Notes under the pieces: generated by a model | Databases searched by the model: none | What the model was told of the DNA's origin: nothing | Seen by the model: the letters and a program-made list of their open reading frames with translations, nothing else | Program-made: the position numbers and the translations under genes | DNA from: Candidatus Jacksonbacteria bacterium | Lineage (GTDB): Bacteria > Patescibacteriota > Patescibacteriia > UBA9629 > GWA2-43-13 | Length of the DNA stretch: 11,891 nt | Assembly (NCBI GenBank): GCA_018698735.1 | Contig: JABIPD010000033.1 | Span: 1 to 11,891 of the forward strand | Reading direction: 5' to 3' | Shown: in pieces, positions 1-6,735 of the stretch | Layout: each line of letters starts with the position of its first letter | Position numbering within the stretch: position 1 is the stretch's first letter

Positions 1-1
1 C

Positions 2-928
2 GAGAACTTTCGCAGAGTTGTTAGATTTATCGAGAGCGTAGAAGCTCTTCCTGGAACAACCGAAACGTCCTCTATTGTAGACGTCATCCGAGATCAAAAC
101 GAGGGCGGTATTCCCGAGGACGCTGGCGCTCTTCGCGCTAGTATTTTAGCAATAGAACAATCCGTTGGGTATCAAGAATACGAGGGAGTGGTTAACCCGA
201 TCCTTGTCGACAACCTTCGGATCCTCAATAAGCCTGACTCGCTTTCCACTGAGATGATAAAAGTGAGCGTCTTTACGAACCAGGCGTTTGAATCTCGTGC
301 GTTATCTGCGTTTATCGGAGAAATCCATACACTCACAGAAACTCACGGGCTTACCACCTACCCAGGTGGGAAAACGGTCAACTGGGCGTTGCAAGAGCAA
401 CAGATAAGAGACGGCAAGATAAAGAATACGATTCTCGATTTTGCCTTAGTTCTTATCTGGGCTGCTGCTATTGCCAGGGTGTTCGACCGGAAACGGAAAG
501 AAACCCCAGCAATCAGGTGGCATATTGTTGGCGCTATACTGGTTATTCCGCTGTTGTTTGCAAGTGCGGTTATCGTAATCGCGCTCGTAACGCTTGGAAT
601 AGACTTTAACCAGGCTGTTGCAGTGATAATGGCATTCGCCATAAACGCCAGCGCCGACTTCATGCTCTTCCCAGTCGAGAGCTTTATCGACTCCTACCAT
701 GGAACTGGAGACAGAAGAAAAGCAGCACTCAGTGCGCTCGATGAAAGCGGCTCGGTGGTAATGAAGGACGCGGCTATAAACGCCTTGCTCTTTGCACCAC
801 TCATGTTCGCTCGCTTCGAGCCCATCCAACAGCTCGGGATGATTATGGTGGTAATGTTGGCTGCAACCGCGTTTGCAGTTCGCATTATTATCCCCTGCTT
901 CCTAGTTTTCTCCGCGAAGAAGACTTAA
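2..928 (+). CDS. RND/MMPL-superfamily exporter, C-terminal part (5' end outside window)
   Basis: The frame is open from base 2 without a stop, so this is the 3' end of a longer gene. 308 residues are visible. The first ~140 look like the end of an extracytoplasmic domain; the opening stretch (NFRRVVRFIESVEALPGTTE) resembles the pore-domain segment of RND exporters. About five hydrophobic helices follow, at visible residues ~143-160, 174-198, 202-224, 257-271 and 276-303. The segment INASADFMLFPVESFIDSY, followed by a GDRRKAALSAL helix and a PxxxxxxF helix, matches the second membrane half of RND/MMPL proteins, which use the proton gradient to move lipids or drugs. The substrate cannot be inferred. 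An internal GTG at 188 is not needed as a start because the upstream frame is coding-like. GC content (about 50% where counted) is above that of the housekeeping genes, so acquisition is possible. A strong terminator follows the stop. Confidence 0.75.
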   Translation, partial: ENFRRVVRFIESVEALPGTTETSSIVDVIRDQNEGGIPEDAGALRASILAIEQSVGYQEYEGVVNPILVDNLRILNKPDSLSTEMIKVSVFTNQAFESRALSAFIGEIHTLTETHGLTTYPGGKTVNWALQEQQIRDGKIKNTILDFALVLIWAAAIARVFDRKRKETPAIRWHIVGAILVIPLLFASAVIVIALVTLGIDFNQAVAVIMAFAINASADFMLFPVESFIDSYHGTGDRRKAALSALDESGSVVMKDAAINALLFAPLMFARFEPIQQLGMIMVVMLAATAFAVRIIIPCFLVFSAKKT

Positions 929-952
929 GGAAACAGGTGAATGGTTATCCGT

Positions 953-997
953 CGCGGCAGTAGAAGAGTCCAACCCTCTTTACTGCCGCGTTTTTTA
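953..997 (+). terminator. Rho-independent terminator of the exporter gene
   Basis: The arm CGCGGCAGTA plus GAAGAG (953-968) pairs with CTCTTTACTGCCGCG (976-990), with one bulged base. Six T residues follow (991-996). It lies 25 bases after the exporter stop. Confidence 0.9.
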
Positions 998-1002
998 TTA
1001 AC

Positions 1003-1036
1003 AAAAAAAGATCCCGCGGATCAGGATCCCTTTTAA
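1003..1036 (-). terminator. Probable terminator of the GAPDH gene
   Basis: Read on the minus strand, AAAAGGGATCC pairs with GGATCTTTTTT across a loop of about nine bases, using two G-U wobbles, and runs into a T tract. It lies downstream of the GAPDH stop, beyond the repeat at 1039-1136. On the plus strand the two wobbles become A-C mismatches, so it fits minus-strand transcription better. Confidence 0.6.
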
Positions 1037-1038
1037 GT

Positions 1039-1136
1039 GTCATTGCGAGTCATGCGAAGCAATCTAGAGACGAAAAATACAGAGATTGCTTCTCCCTCAG
1101 AGAGGGATCCCTCCAAAGGCGGGCAGGCGCAATGAC
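1039..1136. repeat. Palindromic intergenic repeat, GTCATTGCG family, copy 1
   Basis: Outer arms GTCATTGCG (1039-1047) and CGCAATGAC (1128-1136) are perfect inverted repeats. A second nested pair is GAAGCAATCT (1056-1065) with AGATTGCTTC (1083-1092). Both pairs recur with the same bases in the element at 8211-8314, so this is a dispersed family. The copy lies between the convergent ends of the exporter and GAPDH genes, 18 bases from the GAPDH stop. No coding frame is evident. Confidence 0.85.
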
Positions 1137-1154
1137 AGATGTTTCTTAATTTTT

Positions 1155-2162
1155 CTAAACTTCTGCTACAAATTCTATTAACCGATTCGAATACCCCCAT
1201 TCATTATCGTACCAGGCAATAACTTTTACCATATCGCCGTCTACAACTTTTGTAAGCGATACATCTATAATCGCTGAATGGGCATTCTTAATAAAGTCAG
1301 CAGAAACAAGCGGCTCTTCTGTTACATCTAAAATACCATCGTACAACACATTCTTACTGGCTTTAGCAAATACCTCGTTTACTTCTTCTGCCGATGTTTC
1401 TTTATCTAATATAAGTGTAATGTCCGAAATAGAAACAACGGGTACTGGCACACGAATTGCCATGCCGTCGAATTTATCTTTTAAATCTGGGATTGTTTCA
1501 GTGGTTGCAATAGCAGCTCCGGTGGTTGTTGGAATAATATTGACTGCTGCTGCACGTGCTCTTCGTAAATCTTTATGAGGCCCGTCTTGTAAACTCTGGT
1601 CTGCAGTATAGCCATGAATAGTTGTCATCATGGCTTTCTTTACGCCAAAGCTAGAATGCAAAATATTCATGACTGGTGCGATACAGTTTGTTGTACACGA
1701 AGCATTTGAATGAATATTGCTTGAGGCATCCTTAGCATCTTCACTATTTACTCCTCGAACAAACGTTCCAACATTGCCGCCTTTGCCAGGAGCAGAAATA
1801 ATCACGTTCTTTGCACCAGCGTCTATATGAGGTTGAGCTTTCTCTTCGGTTCTAAATACTCCAGTGCTTTCGATTACCACATCTACGTTTAAATCTTTCC
1901 ACGGTAATTTTCCTGGGTCTTTCTCACTTAAAACCGGAATTTCTTTTCCGTCTATTTTAAAACCTTCGTCTGTTACCTCTACCGACTTGTCGTATTTGCC
2001 GTACACAGTATCGTAGGTTAACAAATGCGCCAGAGTTGCGTTATCTGTTAAATCGTTAATTGCAACAATGGTAATATTTTCTTTCTCCATTGCAATCTTA
2101 AAAGCATTCCTACCAATTCTTCCGAAGCCATTAATGGCGACGTTTACATTTTTTTCTGCCAT
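1155..2162 (-). CDS. gap: Glyceraldehyde-3-phosphate dehydrogenase, type I (335 aa)
   Basis: This glycolytic enzyme oxidises glyceraldehyde-3-phosphate with NAD+ and phosphate to 1,3-bisphosphoglycerate in the cytoplasm. The Rossmann motif NGFGRIGR is at residues 11-18. An Asp after the second strand (AIND, D38) favours NAD over NADP. The catalytic block is HSNASCTTNC with nucleophile C156, and the catalytic His is H183 in TIHGYTADQ. Length is normal for the family. The ATG at 2162 (MAEKNVNVAINGFGRIGR) is chosen because it gives the usual short N-terminus. A TTG 30 bases upstream would add an unusual hydrophobic stretch and has no ribosome site. No Shine-Dalgarno sequence is seen. The gene stands alone, with its own promoter upstream and a terminator of the preceding unit between it and pyrH. 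Confidence 0.97.
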   Translation of the reverse strand: MAEKNVNVAINGFGRIGRNAFKIAMEKENITIVAINDLTDNATLAHLLTYDTVYGKYDKSVEVTDEGFKIDGKEIPVLSEKDPGKLPWKDLNVDVVIESTGVFRTEEKAQPHIDAGAKNVIISAPGKGGNVGTFVRGVNSEDAKDASSNIHSNASCTTNCIAPVMNILHSSFGVKKAMMTTIHGYTADQSLQDGPHKDLRRARAAAVNIIPTTTGAAIATTETIPDLKDKFDGMAIRVPVPVVSISDITLILDKETSAEEVNEVFAKASKNVLYDGILDVTEEPLVSADFIKNAHSAIIDVSLTKVVDGDMVKVIAWYDNEWGYSNRLIEFVAEV

Positions 2163-2201
2163 AAAATAATGTATTAATACAAACCTATTCAATTCAACTC
2201 T

Positions 2202-2230
2202 ATTTTAGCGATCTTCAGCAAAAATGTCCA
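2202..2230 (-). promoter_or_regulatory. Promoter of GAPDH
   Basis: On the minus strand a -35 box TGGACA (2225-2230) is followed by a 17-base spacer and a -10 box TAAAAT (2202-2207); each matches consensus at five of six positions. The predicted start near 2195 gives a leader of about 33 bases. Confidence 0.6.
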
Positions 2231-2240
2231 AGGTTTCCTT

Positions 2241-2283
2241 TAAAAAAATAAATAAGCCAACCGGTTGGCTTATTTGTTTTTTA
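2241..2283 (-). terminator. Terminator after pyrH (bidirectional palindrome)
   Basis: AATAAGCCAACC (2251-2262) and GGTTGGCTTATT (2263-2274) form a perfect 12-bp palindrome. It is flanked by an A tract on the left, which gives a T-rich tail on the minus strand, and a T tract on the right. It separates the pyrH unit from the GAPDH promoter. Confidence 0.85.
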
Positions 2284-2307
2284 TCTCAACTCTACTAAGG
2301 CTACTCT

Positions 2308-2335
2308 GTCATCCCGGGTCGGGGCCCGGGATGAC
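2308..2335. repeat. Short GTCATCCCGGG palindrome
   Basis: GTCATCCCGGG (2308-2318) and CCCGGGATGAC (2325-2335) are perfect 11-bp inverted repeats around six bases. It is very GC-rich compared with its surroundings and lies 44 bases downstream of the pyrH stop. Its GTCAT/ATGAC ends resemble those of the other palindromic elements in the window. Confidence 0.8.
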
Positions 2336-2378
2336 GAAATAAAAATCAGTCCTATCCCAAATTAACTCCAAACCAAAT

Positions 2379-3086
2379 TCAAACAGAAACTACCGTCCCA
2401 ATCTCCTTCCCTTGCGCTAGCGTCTGTAAATTTTCTGGAGAGAATTTAATAACATGAATCGCAATAGAATGCTCTTTTGCTTTTACAAGAGCCTCCGTAT
2501 CCATAATCTGCACTCCTCTCTCTAAGGCCTCGTCTAATGTCATAGATTCTATTTTTTGCGCATTCGAAAATTTCTCCGGATCTTTAGTATACACACCATC
2601 CACTTTTGTTGCTTTTACAATTACCTCGGCTTTTAAATCTATTGCCCTCTCTACTACTCCAGTGTCGGTTGTAACATTTGGCTTTCCTGTTCCAGCAGCA
2701 AACACCACCACCCCGCCTTTCATTACTATTCCCTGCGCACTATGAGGATCAACACCATCTACAATATCTTTTATAGGCCACGCAGACTGAACAACACTTA
2801 CCACGTCTACAGCATTTAACCTCTCGTTTAAAATAAGCGCATTAATAATAGTACCGGTTATTCCCATGTAGTCGGCTATCATTGGGTCAACAGTTGTGCC
2901 CTCTACAAACCGTTTCCGAAATATATTTCCGCCACCAACAACAACTCCTACCTGAATCCCCTCTTTTAAAAGCACTTTTATTCCTGCTACTAATTCTTCT
3001 ACCTTGGGAACAGAAATACACGACTCTGAATCCCCAAAAAACTCCCCGGAAACTTTTAACAATATTCGTTTATAAGAATCTTTCAT
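2379..3086 (-). CDS. pyrH: UMP kinase (235 aa)
   Basis: A bacterial UMP kinase of the amino-acid kinase fold, phosphorylating UMP to UDP with ATP in pyrimidine nucleotide synthesis. Visible motifs are KVSGE (11-15, phosphate-binding start), GGGNIFR (51-57), ADYMG (71-75, UMP site), FAAGTGKPNVTTDT (129-142) and KATKVDGVYTKDP (158-170, nucleotide-binding region). Length is normal. The ATG at 3086 (MKDSYKRILLKVSGE) fits the family N-terminus. An ATG 24 bases upstream lies at the predicted -10 box and is probably not in the transcript. The stop is TGA, which shows UGA is a stop codon in this genome. rpsB and tsf lie upstream, but a terminator and repeats intervene, so pyrH is likely transcribed separately. 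Confidence 0.95.
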   Translation of the reverse strand: MKDSYKRILLKVSGEFFGDSESCISVPKVEELVAGIKVLLKEGIQVGVVVGGGNIFRKRFVEGTTVDPMIADYMGITGTIINALILNERLNAVDVVSVVQSAWPIKDIVDGVDPHSAQGIVMKGGVVVFAAGTGKPNVTTDTGVVERAIDLKAEVIVKATKVDGVYTKDPEKFSNAQKIESMTLDEALERGVQIMDTEALVKAKEHSIAIHVIKFSPENLQTLAQGKEIGTVVSV

Positions 3087-3095
3087 ATTACAAAT

Positions 3096-3104
3096 AGTAT
3101 AGCA
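3096..3104 (-). promoter_or_regulatory. Extended -10 promoter of pyrH (near-leaderless mRNA)
   Basis: The minus strand reads TGC-TATACT, an extended -10 element with TATACT at 3096-3101. No convincing -35 box is present. Nine bases separate it from the pyrH ATG, so the mRNA would begin two or three bases before the start codon. The same nine bases precede the DUF3048 gene. Confidence 0.6.
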
Positions 3105-3127
3105 TATCAAAAATATCCGTTTTTTCT

Positions 3128-3256
3128 GTCATTTCGCGATGTCCCGACCATGTGGGGGACGGAGCTGCACTGAAGCTGCGACGAGAAATCCGTAGTCGAA
3201 CATAAACTATTCCGGTCATTAACAGGTTTCTCGTCGCAAAGCCTTCTCGAAATGAC
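3128..3256. repeat. Palindromic element, GTCATTTCG family
   Basis: Outer arms GTCATTTCG (3128-3136) and CGAAATGAC (3248-3256) are perfect inverted repeats. A nested 11-bp pair is GCGACGAGAAA (3178-3188) with TTTCTCGTCGC (3227-3237). It is the first of three elements filling most of the gap between tsf and pyrH. No gene is seen here. Confidence 0.8.
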
Positions 3257-3310
3257 ACTTCTCGGGTATTTGCGTTTCACTTAATTATCCGAAGGATAAT
3301 TTTTAAAATT

Positions 3311-3396
3311 GTCATCCTGACTGCAGGGGAAGGATCTTCCCAATAGGCTGCACACCTGTATGGAAGATTCTTCTCCTGAGGCAGGATCAGAATGAC
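3311..3396. repeat. Palindromic element, GTCATCCTGA family
   Basis: Ends GTCATCCTGA (3311-3320) and TCAGAATGAC (3387-3396) pair with one mismatch. Inside, AAGGATCTTCC pairs with GGAAGATTCTT. It belongs to the same broad type as the element at 3415-3470 and the third insert in prmC: GTCAT ends with inner AAGRATCTTC-like arms. Confidence 0.75.
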
Positions 3397-3414
3397 ATCT
3401 ATAAAGTCTTTGCA

Positions 3415-3470
3415 AAGGATCTCTGTCTTCATCGAGATTCTTCATTTCACAGAGGTCATTCAGAATGACG
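3415..3470. repeat. Palindromic element related to the third prmC insert
   Basis: Bases 3415-3443 match the reverse complement of prmC bases 7981-8009 at 27 of 29 positions, and both copies end in GAATGACG. The right end holds a short palindrome, GTCATTC (3455-3461) with GAATGAC (3463-3469). It lies just downstream of the tsf terminator. Confidence 0.75.
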
Positions 3471-3480
3471 AGAATCTGAC

Positions 3481-3510
3481 AAAAAAACTCCCCTTTCGGG
3501 GAGCTTTAAA
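3481..3510 (-). terminator. Terminator of the rpsB-tsf unit
   Basis: On the minus strand CTCCCC pairs with GGGGAG around a GAAA tetraloop (stem 3488-3503), followed by seven T residues (3487 down to 3481). It lies 12 bases beyond the tsf stop. Confidence 0.92.
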
Positions 3511-3515
3511 TTTTA

Positions 3516-4136
3516 TTATTCTTTAATCGAGCACATAATAGGGTCGCCTTCTAATGAATAGCGAACAAATCTTCGGATAACAATTTTTTCTCCAAGCTTT
3601 TGAGTTGCATTATTTACAACATCTTCAACAGTTGTTTTGTCATCTTTTACAAATACTTGATCAAGCAAACATACCTCGCCAGCAAACTTCTTTACCTTGC
3701 CTTCAAGAATTTTTTCTATCATTTCTTCTGGTTTGCCTTCGGTCTTTAACTTTTCTGCTTCGATCTCTTTTTCTTTTTCTATCACATCTGCAGGAATATC
3801 TTCTGCTGATATATATTCAGGGCTCATGGCTGCGATATGCATTGCAATATCGTGTGCCAATGCTTTAAATTCTTCGTTTCTGGCAACAAAATCTGTTTCG
3901 CAATTAAGCTCAAGTAAAACTCCAACCCTACTATTGCCATGAATGTAGCTTTCTATCATTCCTTCGTGGGCTGTTCGTTCTGATTGTTTTTTTGCAGCAA
4001 CTTGCTGGCCTTTCTTTCGAAGCCATTCAATTGCTTTTTCTAAATCTCCACCAGATTCTTCGAGTGCTTTTTTTGCATCCATCATTCCAGCACCCGTTTT
4101 ATCTCGTAAATCTTTAACGTCGGTTGCTTTTATCAT
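3516..4136 (-). CDS. tsf: Translation elongation factor Ts (206 aa)
   Basis: EF-Ts recharges EF-Tu by helping GDP leave. The N-terminal UBA-like domain is residues 1-45 (VKDLRDKTGAGMMDAKKALEE). The EF-Tu contact motif TDFVARN is at 81-87 and the single core domain follows. At 206 residues it is a short form like that of Thermus, without the second core subdomain of the E. coli protein (about 280 residues). The ATG at 4136 is the family start. It lies 15 bases downstream of the rpsB stop with no Shine-Dalgarno sequence, so it is translated from the rpsB transcript. It is followed directly by a strong terminator. Confidence 0.97.
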   Translation of the reverse strand: MIKATDVKDLRDKTGAGMMDAKKALEESGGDLEKAIEWLRKKGQQVAAKKQSERTAHEGMIESYIHGNSRVGVLLELNCETDFVARNEEFKALAHDIAMHIAAMSPEYISAEDIPADVIEKEKEIEAEKLKTEGKPEEMIEKILEGKVKKFAGEVCLLDQVFVKDDKTTVEDVVNNATQKLGEKIVIRRFVRYSLEGDPIMCSIKE

Positions 4137-4151
4137 ATTACGTTTTAATAA

Positions 4152-4946
4152 TTATTTAGTTTCTTTGGTTTCAGTTTTTTTAGGCTCCGCTGCCTTTGGT
4201 GTCGCAGGTTTTGCTGCTGGTTTCTTTTGCGAAGATTCTGCTTTTTCTTCCTTTGGAGCTGCTGCTTTGGCAGCTGCGATTGCCTGAGAGATACTTCCTA
4301 TAATAAGGTCTAAAGATTTAACAGCATCGTCGTTAGCAGGAATAGGATAATCTGCTTTGTCTGGATTTGTATTGGTATCTACTAACGCTATTACAGGAAT
4401 ATTCATTCTACCCGCTTCTTTTAAGGCTGTTTTTTCTTCTTTAATATCAATAATAAACAATGCCTCTGGAGGTTTCGTCATAGACTCGATACCACCAACT
4501 TCATCGGTAAGCTTGGCAATTTCTCTTTCTATTGTAAGCTGTTCTCTTTTTGTATATTTCTTAAGTTCGCCTTTTTCTCTCTGGTCTTTAAGTTTTCGTA
4601 AGCTTTTAATTTTTAGTGATACTGTCGGCCAGTTTGTAAGCAACCCACCAATCCATTTTCCGGTGATAACTGGCGCTCCGCATTCTTTTGCTTTTGCTTC
4701 TACAATAGCTTTTGCTTGTCTTTTTGTTCCTAAAAACAAAACAACACCACCTTTTGCTGCAACACCAGCAGCAAATTCAGCTGCAGCATTAAGCATTTCG
4801 CGGGTTTTTTCTAAATGAATAATATGCGTCCCCGCTCGTGTGGTATAAATATACGGCTCCATTCGTGGATGCCACCGTGATTCGTTGTGTCCAAAATGAA
4901 CACCTGCTTTTAAGAGTTCCTCTACTGAGGGAATTTTTACTGACAT
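4152..4946 (-). CDS. rpsB: 30S ribosomal protein S2 (264 aa)
   Basis: S2 binds the head/body junction of the small ribosomal subunit. Typical blocks are VEELLKAGVHFGH (8-20), WHPRMEPYIY (25-34), HIIHLEKT (41-48), FLGTKRQA (71-78), KWIGGLLTNW (97-106) and PVIALVDTNTNPDKADYPIPANDDA. The last 40 residues (from about 225) are a low-complexity tail rich in K, A, P and E, beyond the usual end of S2. The ATG at 4946 (MSVKIPSVEELL) matches family starts. Another in-frame ATG 24 bases upstream would add MGVDVVTY and cannot be excluded. There is no Shine-Dalgarno before either. It is the first gene of an rpsB-tsf operon with a leader of about 105 bases. Confidence 0.97.
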   Translation of the reverse strand: MSVKIPSVEELLKAGVHFGHNESRWHPRMEPYIYTTRAGTHIIHLEKTREMLNAAAEFAAGVAAKGGVVLFLGTKRQAKAIVEAKAKECGAPVITGKWIGGLLTNWPTVSLKIKSLRKLKDQREKGELKKYTKREQLTIEREIAKLTDEVGGIESMTKPPEALFIIDIKEEKTALKEAGRMNIPVIALVDTNTNPDKADYPIPANDDAVKSLDLIIGSISQAIAAAKAAAPKEEKAESSQKKPAAKPATPKAAEPKKTETKETK

Positions 4947-5051
4947 ATAGGTTACGACGTCTACGCCCATAGGCCATTCACTAAGCTATAACAAGCGAAA
5001 TGAGGGCCACCTAATAAGAAAGGCGTATGTGTGATAAATATAACGATTAAG
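4947..5051 (-). promoter_or_regulatory. 5' leader of rpsB-tsf mRNA
   Basis: The predicted transcript carries about 105 bases before the S2 start, unlike the very short leaders of other genes here. S2 regulates its own mRNA in E. coli, so a control site is conceivable. I see no known S2 leader motif and only weak pairing (GGCC blocks near 4972 and 5010). Function is unproven. Confidence 0.3.
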
Positions 5052-5057
5052 CACGTG

Positions 5058-5087
5058 TATATAACACCAAAATGTTAAATGAGTCAA
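5058..5087 (-). promoter_or_regulatory. Promoter of the rpsB-tsf operon
   Basis: On the minus strand a -35 box TTGACT (5082-5087), an 18-base spacer and a -10 box TATATA (5058-5063) are present, with an extended TGT just before the -10. The predicted start is near 5051. Confidence 0.75.
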
Positions 5088-5123
5088 CCATCTTTCTAAA
5101 TAATCGCTAAAAAAGAGGCACCT

Positions 5124-5219
5124 CAACTCCCTCTCTTTGCATAAGGGAGGGCTGGGGAGGGTTTATTGCATTCTGAAATAACTCCCCCTACCCCCTCTTA
5201 TGCAAAGAGGGGGAAACCC
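5124..5219. repeat. C-rich/G-rich palindromic element (CTCTTTGCATAAGAG family), intergenic copy
   Basis: Two related units face each other. The left unit (about 5124-5163) contains CTCTTTGCATAAGGGAGGG. The right unit has perfect 9-bp arms, CCCCCTCTT (5191-5199) and AAGAGGGGG (5205-5213). Bases 5180-5213 match the reverse complement of prmC bases 7616-7649 at 33 of 34 positions. It fills the gap between the divergent rpsB and rpmE promoters; no gene is supported here. Confidence 0.85.
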
Positions 5220-5226
5220 CGCACAC

Positions 5227-5255
5227 TTGCCAAAAAAAGGTTCCTCTGGTATTAT
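5227..5255 (+). promoter_or_regulatory. Promoter of rpmE
   Basis: The -35 box TTGCCA (5227-5232), a 17-base spacer and the -10 box TATTAT (5250-5255) are present, the last preceded by an extended TGG. The predicted start near 5262 gives a leader of about 20 bases. Confidence 0.7.
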
Positions 5256-5281
5256 CTGATGGCTGATAATTTAAGATATAT

Positions 5282-5611
5282 ATGAAAAAAGGAATCCACC
5301 CAAAATATAATGCCGAAGCAAAGGTTGTATGCTCATGTGGCGCAAAACTTACACTTGGCGCTACTGTCGATAACATTCAAGTAGAGCAATGTTCTGCCTG
5401 CCATCCTTTTTATACTGGCGGAGGACAAAAGTTAATAGACACAGCAGGTCGTGTTGACCGATTTAAAAAACGTGTTGCAGCAAAGAAAAAAACCACCGAT
5501 AAAAAAGCCAAAAGATCTACCGAAGAGCGGAAAGTAGCTGCAAAAGCATCGCGAAACATAAAAGCCCAAGGAGAGGCTATTAAAAAGAAGCTCGCAGAGA
5601 CAAAAAAATAA
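5282..5611 (+). CDS. rpmE: 50S ribosomal protein L31, zinc-binding type with basic C-terminal tail (109 aa)
   Basis: L31 bridges the large and small ribosomal subunits. The N-terminus MKKGIHPKY is the canonical L31 start. The zinc-binding cysteines are all present: CSC at 17/19 and CSAC at 37/40, followed by HPFYTG (41-46) and a [19 protein letters not shown] block. Most L31 proteins end near residue 70. Here about 40 further residues, rich in K, A, E and R, are predicted to form a charged helix. The gene has its own promoter and is followed within 20 bases by a terminator, so it is probably monocistronic. No Shine-Dalgarno sequence is seen. Confidence 0.95.
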   Translation: MKKGIHPKYNAEAKVVCSCGAKLTLGATVDNIQVEQCSACHPFYTGGGQKLIDTAGRVDRFKKRVAAKKKTTDKKAKRSTEERKVAAKASRNIKAQGEAIKKKLAETKK

Positions 5612-5629
5612 CTATTTCAAAAAAATAAG

Positions 5630-5660
5630 AGAGCCATGGCATTTTTTGCCTGGCTCTTTT
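5630..5660 (+). terminator. Terminator between rpmE and prfA
   Basis: AGAGCCATGGC (5630-5640) pairs with GCCTGGCTCT (5648-5657), with one bulged T, around a T-rich loop. A run of four T residues and ATT follows. It ends 12 bases before the prfA start, so prfA needs its own promoter or read-through. Confidence 0.8.
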
Positions 5661-5671
5661 ATTATGTATAT

Positions 5672-6733
5672 ATGACATATAATACCGACCAACTTTTAGA
5701 AACAAAAAAAGAGCTCCAAGAAAAGCTCTCTGCTTCTGATATTGCAAACGACCCAAACAAGCTTAAAAAGCTGTCGCAAGAATATAGCGAGGTAGATGGT
5801 ATTCTTACCCAAATAGAAGAATTTGAGTCGTTAAAGAAAACAAAAAAAGAGTTAGAAGAAGAAAGTAAATCAGACGATGCTGATATTGTAGAAATGGCCA
5901 AGGAGGAATTAGCAGAAACAGAAAAAAACATAATCGCTGTTCAGCGAGATATAGAAGAATATTTCCATCCAGCTGATCCGTTAGATAAAAAGAATACTAT
6001 TGTAGAAATTAGGGCCGGGGCCGGTGGCGATGAATCAGCTTTATTTGCGTCTGAACTTTTTAGAATGTATACCCATTACGCAGAAAACAACGGCTGGAAA
6101 ACCCAAGTGCTCTCTTCCAGCAGAATAGGGATTGGCGGGTTAAAAGAAATTATTTTCGAGGTTGTCGGTAAAAGCGTTTATTCTCGATTAAAATATGAAA
6201 GCGGCGTTCATCGGGTACAGCGAGTGCCTGAAACAGAAAAAAGCGGTCGGGTTCATACCTCCACTACCACCGTTGCAATTATGCCCGAGGCAGAAGAAAT
6301 AGATATAGAATTAAAACCAGAAGAGTTAAATATAGAGCGAACAACCTCTACTGGCAGTGGCGGCCAATCAGTAAATACTACCTATTCCGCAGTTCGTATT
6401 ACCCATCTGCCTACTGGAGTTATGGTGTATTGTCAGGATGAAAGATCTCAGCAGCAAAACAAAGAACGCGCTTTACAAATTTTACGCTCAAGGCTTTTTC
6501 AATTAGAGCAAGAAAGAAAAATAAAAGAAGATTCCGAAATGCGTAAATCTCAGATTGGAACAGGAGACAGATCAGAAAAAATCCGCACCTATAACTTTCC
6601 GCAAGACAGAATAACCGACCATAGAATTTCTAAAAACTTCAACCAAATAAGTAGCTTTCTAGATGGCAACATAGACCCTATTATAGAAGCCCTTAAAGCA
6701 GCTGAGAGAGAACAAAATTCTGACGTAAAATAA
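5672..6733 (+). CDS. prfA: Peptide chain release factor 1 (353 aa)
   Basis: RF1 reads UAA and UAG in the ribosomal A site and triggers peptide release. The N-terminal ~100 residues are charged helices (domain 1). [13 protein letters not shown] begins domain 2. The block [20 protein letters not shown] holds the stop-codon recognition tripeptide at residues 186-188, here PET (PAT in E. coli, PVT in Thermus). The catalytic GGQ is at 230-232 in [16 protein letters not shown]; its Gln is the substrate of PrmC, encoded next. Length is normal. The ATG at 5672 ([10 protein letters not shown]) is chosen. An ATG 36 bases upstream lies inside the rpmE terminator hairpin and would add a hydrophobic stretch. 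A possible -10 box TATTAT (5660-5665) ends six bases before the ATG, which would make the mRNA leaderless, but no -35 box is clear. Confidence 0.97.
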   Translation: MTYNTDQLLETKKELQEKLSASDIANDPNKLKKLSQEYSEVDGILTQIEEFESLKKTKKELEEESKSDDADIVEMAKEELAETEKNIIAVQRDIEEYFHPADPLDKKNTIVEIRAGAGGDESALFASELFRMYTHYAENNGWKTQVLSSSRIGIGGLKEIIFEVVGKSVYSRLKYESGVHRVQRVPETEKSGRVHTSTTTVAIMPEAEEIDIELKPEELNIERTTSTGSGGQSVNTTYSAVRITHLPTGVMVYCQDERSQQQNKERALQILRSRLFQLEQERKIKEDSEMRKSQIGTGDRSEKIRTYNFPQDRITDHRISKNFNQISSFLDGNIDPIIEALKAAEREQNSDVK

Positions 6734-6735
6734 AA

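Noticed and set aside
2379..2381. UGA recoded as an amino acid, as in some Patescibacteria
   Set aside because: pyrH ends naturally at TGA at the family's normal length, and no in-frame TGA is needed to read through any gene.
3111..3480. CRISPR-like array
   Set aside because: The repeats are palindromic, of different families and unevenly spaced; no constant direct repeat with unique spacers is present and no cas genes are seen.
4357..4818. 153-codon plus-strand frame opposite rpsB
   Set aside because: Antisense shadow of S2; no promoter or ribosome site fits.
5188..5376. Minus-strand open frame of 62 codons over the intergenic repeat and rpmE start
   Set aside because: It runs through the repeat, a promoter and the rpmE coding region, with no ribosome site and no protein-like composition.
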